Below, in pieces: positions 16,978-22,344 of a stretch of DNA of 24,975 bases. Numbering within the stretch: position 1 is the stretch's first letter; each line of letters starts with the position of its first letter. Origin of the DNA: an uncultured Collinsella sp. (GTDB lineage Bacteria; Actinomycetota; Coriobacteriia; Coriobacteriales; Coriobacteriaceae); assembly GCA_900541795.1 (NCBI GenBank), contig UQLC01000026.1, positions 1 to 24,975 on the forward strand. Direction: 5' to 3'. Made by a program: the position numbers and the translations under genes. The notes beneath the pieces are model-generated. The model saw nothing but the letters and a program-made list of their open reading frames with translations. It was not told the origin of the DNA and did not search any database.

Positions 16978-17721
16978 CTATTGCATCGGGTCGGACAGGA
17001 CCCGTTCGATCTCTGATGCGGGAAGTGCGCCTTGGCGCAGGATCTGGAGCCCGCCGTGCTGGAACGACACGATGGTCGAGGCGTCGCGACACGGGGTCTC
17101 GCCGGCGTCGACGGCAACATCGACCCCCTCCAGGATGCGACCTTCGACGGCGGCAAAGCTTGCCGGCGAGGGCGCGCCGTGTGTGTTGGCGCTCGTGCAG
17201 GCAAGGGGACTGCCGCAGGCGCGGATGAGCGCTTGGACCACGGGAGAGGCCGAAGCGCGCAGGGCCACGGTGTCGTCGGCAGCACGCATAAAGGTCGGCA
17301 CGCAGGGAGCCGCCTTGACCACGATAGTCAGGGCTCCCGGCCAGCATCGTCGCGCAAGTACGCGAGCCTCTTCGGGGATATCCACGCCATAGCGGTCGAG
17401 CGCCTCGACGCCATCGACCAGCCAGGCGACCGTTTGGGTGAGCTTGCGCTGCTTGAGGGTAAAGATGCGGCGGTAGCCAGTACCAAGCGCAGGGACCGCG
17501 GCGCCGTTAACGGTGGCATGCGGATCGCGCGGCCACAACAAGGATTCGCTTGTATCTTGGGGGACGGCATCGGAGAAGGCGTTGACTGCCACGGCGACAC
17601 CGTAGACGGTCTCGGTCGGGATCAAGACCAGGCCGCCGCGGCCGAGCACCTCGGCCGCGCGCTCGACGGCAAGCCGATGCGGCTCGCGCGTTCCCTTGTA
17701 TACCCGATAGACCGTCTGCAT
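16978..17721 (-). CDS. tsaC: L-threonylcarbamoyladenylate synthase (TsaC/Sua5/YrdC), with insertion
   Basis: Forms threonylcarbamoyl-AMP from threonine, bicarbonate and ATP for the t6A37 modification of ANN-decoding tRNAs. The 247-residue protein shows PTETVYG at 35-41, a K-x-R motif (KQR at 90-92), the WPGALTIVVKA block and SAN at 167-169. About 40 residues (43-82) between PTETVYG and the IF-x-x-K-x-R segment are not typical: the usual spacing is about 15, so roughly 25 residues are inserted, and the normal KGRP is KQRK. No C-terminal Sua5 domain is present. It leads the tsaC-glpK pair. Activity is likely but the altered core makes this less certain than the family call. Confidence 0.85.
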   Translation of the reverse strand: MQTVYRVYKGTREPHRLAVERAAEVLGRGGLVLIPTETVYGVAVAVNAFSDAVPQDTSESLLWPRDPHATVNGAAVPALGTGYRRIFTLKQRKLTQTVAWLVDGVEALDRYGVDIPEEARVLARRCWPGALTIVVKAAPCVPTFMRAADDTVALRASASPVVQALIRACGSPLACTSANTHGAPSPASFAAVEGRILEGVDVAVDAGETPCRDASTIVSFQHGGLQILRQGALPASEIERVLSDPMQ

Positions 17722-17869
17722 GTGTATGCCAGCCCCTTACGCTCTGGTGCAAGTTTGTTTACTGAGGGGCATTCTCGCACGAAACATTCAACCTATTTGC
17801 CCAGAGCGCATGTTGGTTTGGTGAGCGGCTCTAGTAGTCGGTGAAAGTGAGGGGGTTAATTGAAGATTT

Positions 17870-18172
17870 TTAGCGCGCAAGCGTAACGGTACGATCGGGA
17901 AACTCGATGCTTGCAACCAGTTTTCCGCCGAGGCTCTCTGCGTACCTGCTCAGCGTGTCGAGCCTCATCGAACCCAACTCCCCACGCTCGAGCTCGGATA
18001 CACGTTTTTGAGAAACGCCCATCGACTGGGCGACCGACGCCTGTGTTAGATCTTTTAACCTGCGAATCTGAGCAAGCTTATAGGCTTCGATACGATCGCG
18101 AGTCCTCTCCTGCTCGGCGGTAATGGAGTCGCGTGTTATCCCGCGAGATTCCATATACTCATGCAGTTCCAT
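17870..18172 (-). CDS. XRE-type antitoxin of a HigBA-like module
   Basis: A 100-residue DNA-binding protein with a helix-turn-helix at about 43-66 (LTQASVAQSMGVSQKRVSELE) and a C-terminal half (LDTLSRYAESLGGKLVASIEF) typical of HigA-type antitoxins. It is expected to bind and neutralise the toxin encoded just upstream and to repress the operon. Its ATG at 18172 overlaps the toxin end by 14 bases and has its own AAGGAGG (18183-18189) 10 bases upstream. No terminator is obvious before tsaC 148 bases on; that gap holds only an 8-bp inverted repeat (17740-17747 and 17801-17808). Confidence 0.88.
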   Translation of the reverse strand: MELHEYMESRGITRDSITAEQERTRDRIEAYKLAQIRRLKDLTQASVAQSMGVSQKRVSELERGELGSMRLDTLSRYAESLGGKLVASIEFPDRTVTLAR

Positions 18173-18554
18173 CTCGATCGAGCCTCCTTACGTGGCGACG
18201 GTATATTTGCTCGGCCCTTGGAATGTTGATCGCATACCAACCGTTCCATTTTGCCCTTGACGATCCCGCTCGCGACTTATCACCCGCCAATAGCAATACC
18301 GCCTGGCGCTTGGGGTCAAAGGCGAAGAGGATGCGAATCACCTGCCCACCACACGACGTCACTCTCAGCTCCTTTAAATGATGAAGCTTCGAGCCCTTTA
18401 CGCGGTCAACCAGCGGACGACCAAGGCTGGGACCTTCCTTCTCGAGCACCAAAAGGTCTGCATAAATCTGCTTCAGCGTAGCTTCATCCTGCTCATCAAG
18501 CCAAGGTTCAATGTAATCAAGCACGATACGGTACCGATGCAGCTGATTTGACAT
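18159..18554 (-). CDS. RelE/HigB-like (Gp49 family) toxin
   Basis: A 131-residue protein of the Gp49/HigB branch of RelE-type ribosome-dependent mRNA interferases. Diagnostic segments are LGRPLVDRVKGSKLHHLKELR, then QVIRILFAFDPKRQAVLLLAGDKS and the C-terminal AEQIYRRHVRRL. Toxin-before-antitoxin order is the HigBA arrangement. The ATG at 18554 follows AAGGAG by 6 bases. The gene is led by a promoter with a palindrome over its -10 box, suggesting autoregulation. The pair lies between tsaC and prmC, where related genomes have housekeeping genes, so it was probably acquired. Activity as a toxin is inferred from family only. Confidence 0.88.
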   Translation of the reverse strand: MSNQLHRYRIVLDYIEPWLDEQDEATLKQIYADLLVLEKEGPSLGRPLVDRVKGSKLHHLKELRVTSCGGQVIRILFAFDPKRQAVLLLAGDKSRAGSSRAKWNGWYAINIPRAEQIYRRHVRRLDRDGTA

Positions 18555-18563
18555 ACCTTTCTC

Positions 18564-18596
18564 CTTCTATAGTAGAAGTTTTACGGTATATTGCAA
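18564..18596 (-). promoter_or_regulatory. Toxin-antitoxin promoter and operator
   Basis: On the minus strand TTGCAA (18591-18596) and TACTAT (18569-18574) are 16 bases apart. A perfect palindrome CTTCTA-TAG-TAGAAG (18564-18578) covers the -10 box, the position expected for an antitoxin repressor site. The SD of the toxin follows directly. Confidence 0.65.
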
Positions 18597-18629
18597 GGAC
18601 AAACTTGCGCAAATGTCTATTTATTCAGC

Positions 18630-19880
18630 TTAAATACGCTGTTTGGGCTCGGTGACGATGGCTCGAACGATGCGGGGACGATCGGTGAGGTCGTGGACGA
18701 TACGCACGTCCGAAAGGCCTGCCTGGCGACAGAGCTCGGCCGCGGCATCGAGGGCGCCCTCGTAGAGCTCGCAGGCAAACAGGCCGCCGGCGCGCAGCAT
18801 GTAAGGCGCCGCATTGAGCAGGCGGCGGAAGATGTCCAGGCCGTCGGCACCGCCCTCGAGCGCCAAGTCGGGCTCAAAGTCCTTGACCTCGTGCGGCAGC
18901 GAGCGCATGACGCCGGTCGGGATGTAGGGCGGGTTGGAAACGAGCACGTCGAAGGTGCCCCACTCTTCGCGGGGAATGGAGCTCACCAGGTTTGTGAGGC
19001 TGAAGGCGACCTCATCTGCCGTGAGGCCGAGCGCGTCGCGGTTTTTGGTGGCCAGATCGATGGCGCGCGGCTCGATATCGGTGGCGGTGCAGGTAACGTG
19101 GCCGCGGCGCTCCCAGGCAAGGGAGAGCGAGATGCAACCCGTGCCGCAGCCGACCTCGAGAACGCGGGCGATACGGGGCTCGGCTGGGGCAGGCGCAGCG
19201 GCATCCTGAGCCGAAGCCGTCTCCTGGCCGGCACCCTCGATGGCGATGCCGTATTCGTCGAGCTCGGGCTCGGCGGCTTCCGCGGCTTCGGCTTCTGCTG
19301 CCTGCGCGGCGGCTTCCTCGGCCTCGCGGTCGGCCAGTTCCTCGGCATAGGCACGGCTGCCCAGTACGTCGCCGCCTAACGCCGCCTCATCGGCAGCCGT
19401 CAGGTTAGCGGCACGGCGCTCGGCAGTCGCGCGCTCGTCGGCCAGCGCCGCCTCGGCTTTGCGGGCCTCTTCGACCTCATCGTTCCAAGGCAGCTCAACA
19501 CGCTGACGGGCAGCAGCCTCGGGGCTCAGCACCTCGGCATCCAGATAATTGAGGACTTCCTCGACGAGCATCTCGGTCTCGGGGCGCGGAATGAGCACAC
19601 CGGGGGCGCACGCGACGTCGATCATGCGAAACTGCGTGCTGCCGGTGATGTATTGCAGCGGCTCGCCCTTAGCGCGGCGGACAACGGCCGCATGCATGGT
19701 CTCGAGCTGGGCCGCGTTAAGCGTCTCGTCCATACGCATATATAGGTCAATGCGCGCCAGGCCCGTGGCGGCGCACAGCAGCCACTCGGCAGAAAGACGG
19801 GGGTGCTCCTCGCCGCGCTCGGCCAGGTACTCCTTGGTCCACTCGAGACAACGCTTGATGGTCCAGATCTCGTTTGCCAT
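18630..19880 (-). CDS. prmC: Release factor glutamine methyltransferase with large Ala/Glu-rich insertion
   Basis: PrmC methylates the glutamine of the GGQ motif in release factors 1 and 2. The 416-residue protein has the N-terminal helical substrate-recognition domain (1-98, with GEPLQYITG at 72-80), the PRPETE motif (99-104), the SAM-binding LEVGCGTG (241-248) and the catalytic NPPY (316-319). Family members are about 280 residues. The extra 120 or so (about 114-236) sit between PRPETE and the SAM-binding motif, are rich in Ala and Glu, and look like helical or disordered linker. I chose the ATG at 19880 because GGGGAGGG precedes it; an in-frame start 25 codons upstream adds no homology. 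It is downstream of prfA, whose product is its substrate, but about 650 bp of repeat DNA lie between. Confidence 0.93.
   Translation of the reverse strand: MANEIWTIKRCLEWTKEYLAERGEEHPRLSAEWLLCAATGLARIDLYMRMDETLNAAQLETMHAAVVRRAKGEPLQYITGSTQFRMIDVACAPGVLIPRPETEMLVEEVLNYLDAEVLSPEAAARQRVELPWNDEVEEARKAEAALADERATAERRAANLTAADEAALGGDVLGSRAYAEELADREAEEAAAQAAEAEAAEAAEPELDEYGIAIEGAGQETASAQDAAAPAPAEPRIARVLEVGCGTGCISLSLAWERRGHVTCTATDIEPRAIDLATKNRDALGLTADEVAFSLTNLVSSIPREEWGTFDVLVSNPPYIPTGVMRSLPHEVKDFEPDLALEGGADGLDIFRRLLNAAPYMLRAGGLFACELYEGALDAAAELCRQAGLSDVRIVHDLTDRPRIVRAIVTEPKQRI
19173..19541 (-). other. prmC: Insertion inside prmC (approximate limits)
   Basis: Residues about 114-236 are absent from ordinary PrmC proteins. 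The segment has long Ala/Glu runs (such as REAEEAAAQAAEAEAAEAAE) followed by a Gly/Ala/Pro-rich stretch. It replaces the short link between the N-terminal and catalytic domains. The reading frame is intact on both sides. Confidence 0.75.
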
Positions 19881-19928
19881 GGGGCCCTCCCCTCTTAAGC
19901 GCCGGACGGCGCGCGAATGTCGGAGCAG

Positions 19929-19955
19929 ATTGTAAGCGAGGCTAGCGCTTGGCAA
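19929..19955 (-). promoter_or_regulatory. Candidate promoter of prmC
   Basis: TTGCCA (19950-19955) and TACAAT (19929-19934) on the minus strand are 15 bases apart, slightly short, about 50 bases before the prmC ATG. This would let prmC be expressed apart from prfA. Confidence 0.4.
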
Positions 19956-20045
19956 GGGACGATTGAAGGCGATTATCGAGAATCAGCCCAGAATTTTGCT
20001 TGGAACTTGCCTAAAATGTTCATTCGTCGACGTCTAAATCTGCAT

Positions 20046-20117
20046 TCGTCAAGCTTTTGGCAAGGTTGCCCAAAACTGACCAATATCTAACCAAGAACTT
20101 GCCACATTGCTTGACGA
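20046..20117. repeat. Imperfect inverted repeat between prfA and prmC
   Basis: TCGTCAAGC plus TGGCAAG (20046-20064) face CTTGCCA plus GCTTGACGA (20098-20117) across a 33-base loop. The 19881-20528 stretch holds no credible gene; it contains the prmC promoter candidate, this repeat, the inverted pair at 20257-20344 and copy B of the 113-bp element. Direct copies of CATTCGTC (20021, 20043) and GAACTTGCC (20003, 20095) suggest rearranged repeat DNA. Confidence 0.5.
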
Positions 20118-20256
20118 ACGACCCCTCAAAAACCGTCCCGCGACTTCTCGGACGCTTTTTCGAGCATTATTTTGGTAATCGACCGACGCTTTAAGCAGGT
20201 AAATGGCCCATAGGCTACCAAGTCAGCCCAAATAAACCAACATAGCAATTTCCCAA

Positions 20257-20344
20257 AATGATCCGTAGGGGACGGAGGAAAACGGATCACTGGCACCGCA
20301 TCGATGCAGAATGATCCGTTTTCCTCCGTCCCCAAGGGATCATT
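20257..20344. repeat. Inverted pair of GGGGACGGAGG motifs
   Basis: Two 33-base arms (20257-20289 and 20312-20344) are reverse complements at 31 of 33 positions, around a 22-base centre that holds the palindrome GCATCGATGC (20298-20307). Each arm also has its own small stem, TGATCCG with CGGATCA, with GGGGACGGAGG in between. It resembles a paired REP-type element. The GGGGAC core is shared with the array at 4599-4691. Confidence 0.8.
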
Positions 20345-20383
20345 CAAGTGCCAACCAAGATAACGCCGATGTCTTGACAATGC

Positions 20384-20496
20384 CAGCGAGCGGGTCGCAT
20401 TTGAGACAAGGTGACGTGAAACGAAAGGGCGCTGACCTTCTGGTCGCGCCCTTGAAGTTGAACGTCAGATTGTCCAAATGCGGCCCGCGCAGCGTC
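20384..20496. repeat. 113-bp folded dispersed repeat, copy B
   Basis: This copy is identical to 4721-4833 except for one base near its left end (C at 20396). It has the same orientation relative to the neighbouring gene: just downstream of a minus-strand stop codon, here prfA. The inner stem is at 20426-20452. It may act as the prfA terminator, read on the minus strand. Confidence 0.85.
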
Positions 20497-20500
20497 GGCT

Positions 20501-20529
20501 GGTCCGCCGTTCGGTAGAACGGCGGAACC
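20501..20529. repeat. GGTA-loop hairpin at the prfA stop codon
   Basis: GGTCCGCCGTTC (20501-20512), loop GGTA, GAACGGCGGAACC (20517-20529) pairs with one bulged A. It overlaps the last base of the prfA stop codon. Compared with the hairpin at 4839-4866, three pairs change on both sides while the loop stays the same. Confidence 0.8.
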
Positions 20530-21596
20530 TACACAGCCTGTGCCAGCTTCTCGGCTCGCTCGGCGGCAGCGAGCGCCTCGATGACGGTACCGAGCTGATC
20601 GCCCAGAAGGACGCCGTTGTAGGTAGAGTTGAAGCCGATACGGTGATCGGTCACGCGGTCCTGGGGCTGGTTGTAGGTACGGATCTTCTCGGAACGGTTG
20701 CCGTGGCCGATCTGGCTTTGGCGCTCGGCACCGAGCTCTGCCTGCTGTTTCTCGAGCTCCATCTCGTACAGACGGGCACGCAGCATCTGCATGCAGACCT
20801 CGCGGTTCTGGATCTGGGAACGCTGCTCCTGTGACTGCACCACGGTGTTGGTGGGCAGGTGGGTGATTCGCACAGCGGAGTAGGTAGTGTTAACGCACTG
20901 ACCGCCAGGGCCGGAGGCGCAGTAGGTGTCGATGCGCAGGTCGGACTGGTTGATCTGGACGTCGATCTCCTCGGCCTCGGGAAGTACGGCGACGGTAGCC
21001 GTGGAGGTCTGAATGCGGCCCTGGGACTCGGTCTTGGGGACGCGCTGGACACGGTGCACGCCGGACTCGTACTTCATAACGGAGTAGACGCGGTCGCCCT
21101 CGACCTTGAACTCGATGGACTTGAAGCCGCCGGCCTCGCTGGGGCTGGAATCGAGCACGGTGGTCTTCCAGCCACGCGACTCGCAAAAGCGCTGATACAT
21201 CTTGTACAGGTCGCCGGCGAAGATGGCCGCCTCGTCGCCACCGGCGGCGGAGCGAATCTCGACGATGGTGTTCTTGTCGTCGTTGGGGTCACTCGGGATG
21301 AGCATGTACTTGATGTCTTCCTCGAGCTGGGGAAGCTTTTCCTCGTTCTCGGAGATGTCCATCTGGAGCATCTCCTTCTCGTCCGCATCGCTGGTGTCGC
21401 GGAGCATCTCCTTGGCGGCCTCGATGTCATCGAGCGCGCCGATGTACTCGCGCGAGGCAGCGATGAGGTCGGACTGGTGTGCGTACTCCTTGTTGAGACG
21501 CGTGAACTCCTTGATGTCGGAGGCGACGGCCGGGTCGGAGAGCTTCTTCTCGAGCTCCTCGTAGGCCTTGATAATCTTTTCGAGCTTGTCGCGCAT
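20529..21596 (-). CDS. prfA: Peptide chain release factor 1
   Basis: Recognises UAA and UAG and triggers peptide release. The 355-residue protein has the stop-codon recognition motif PKT at 187-189 (the RF1 P-x-T; RF2 would have SPF) in RVPKTESQGR, and the catalytic GGQ at 231-233 in SGPGGQCVNTT. The Pro before GGQ is common in actinobacteria; the Cys after it replaces a usual His or Ser. The ATG at 21596 has AAAGGAG 7 bases upstream. Its modifying enzyme PrmC is encoded downstream. The 21597-21934 stretch upstream has no gene; it holds one small hairpin (21764-21777) and the left flank of the transposase remnant. Confidence 0.97.
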   Translation of the reverse strand: MRDKLEKIIKAYEELEKKLSDPAVASDIKEFTRLNKEYAHQSDLIAASREYIGALDDIEAAKEMLRDTSDADEKEMLQMDISENEEKLPQLEEDIKYMLIPSDPNDDKNTIVEIRSAAGGDEAAIFAGDLYKMYQRFCESRGWKTTVLDSSPSEAGGFKSIEFKVEGDRVYSVMKYESGVHRVQRVPKTESQGRIQTSTATVAVLPEAEEIDVQINQSDLRIDTYCASGPGGQCVNTTYSAVRITHLPTNTVVQSQEQRSQIQNREVCMQMLRARLYEMELEKQQAELGAERQSQIGHGNRSEKIRTYNQPQDRVTDHRIGFNSTYNGVLLGDQLGTVIEALAAAERAEKLAQAV

Positions 21597-21934
21597 GGCG
21601 GGACTCCTTTATATGCGTGAAGGTGAAAATCGGCAGAGTTGATGGGGCGCGCGGCGCCACTGCGGGGGTAAGCCCGGCTAGAACATGTCGATCTTCAGAT
21701 ACATGCGCATCCCTTCGCGTATGAGGTACATAGTTGCGGTCTAACCCATACATGATAGCGTGCGCAGGCATACCTGCATATAACCCGCACGGAATGCGAC
21801 AAAGGGTCAGTCTCTTTCCTTGAATACAACTTCATCCGAACGCCTCCCGCATTCATCCGCACATATACGGATAAATTTGGGAATCCGATACCCTGAGGGC
21901 CGGATCGGCCGGCCCCGGGAGATCGGAGGACGCC

Positions 21935-22263
21935 ATGTCCGGAAAGGGCGGGAAGGGCGCCGCGAGGGCGGTCCCGAGGACCCACGGCAGGCTCACCGGG
22001 TACGAGCGGGACACGGTCCAGAGGATGCTGAAGCGCAGGGTTCGCTCGGCCACTTCCTCGAGAGGTTCAAGGGCGTATCGACCCGCAGGCTCCACAGCTG
22101 CCTGATGTGGTTCAGATGGCTGCGCGAGGCCGCACGCGTCGGGGACAGGACGTCGCTCATGCGCGAGCAGCTCGACGACGGGCGCTACGAAAAGATCCGG
22201 AAGAAGATGATGGAGCCGGAGTACGAGTTCCATCTGGAGCCGGACGTGCAAACGGCGGGTTAA
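21935..22263 (+). pseudogene. Internally deleted transposase remnant (IS1595/ISXO2-like)
   Basis: The start and the end of a transposase gene are joined in different frames. An ATG at 21935 with GGAGG 5 bases upstream opens MSGKGGKGAARAVPRTHG and continues to LTGYERDTVQRMLKRR, then shifts to nonsense. From about 22047 a second frame reads GSLGHFLERFKGVSTRR and then LHSCLMWFRWLREA to a stop at 22261, much like the C-terminal end of ISXO2/IS1595-type transposases (RF-x-GVSTKYL-x-x-YL-x-WF). The catalytic middle is missing, so it cannot be active. Family assignment rests on the C-terminal motif only. No terminal inverted repeats or target duplication were identified. GC content is high. Confidence 0.6.
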
Positions 22264-22277
22264 CATAGCCTTTCACC

Positions 22278-22317
22278 AAAAAGGGCGAGCGGCCGCGCCC
22301 TGCGACCACCCGCCCTC
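22278..22317 (-). terminator. Intrinsic terminator after the surface protein gene
   Basis: Minus strand: GAGGGCG, a GC-rich loop region containing GCGGCCGC, then CGCCC followed by five T residues. It lies 28 bases after the stop codon of the LPYTG protein. Confidence 0.75.
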
Positions 22318-22344
22318 AATCAAAGCCCTTCTCGGCCGCCGTAG

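Noticed and set aside
17740..17808. Inverted repeat CGCTCTGG/CCAGAGCG upstream of tsaC
   Set aside because: Eight-base arms 53 bases apart with no promoter boxes in register; could be chance.
20126..20380. An 84-codon minus-strand frame in the prfA-prmC gap
   Set aside because: It runs through the inverted repeat and other repeats, has no clear SD and no recognisable domain.
21678..21710. A 10-codon frame (MRMYLKIDMF) upstream of prfA with GAAGGG before it
   Set aside because: Too short to support; spacing of GAAGGG to the first ATG is zero and no regulatory logic is apparent.
21767..21774. A second GGCATACC half-site matching the pepT/regulator palindrome
   Set aside because: A single 8-mer is expected by chance in 25 kb, and it is not part of the same palindrome.
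21853..22266. A 137-codon minus-strand frame opposite the transposase remnant
   Set aside because: The plus strand shows a recognisable transposase C-terminus and a good start; the minus frame has no features.
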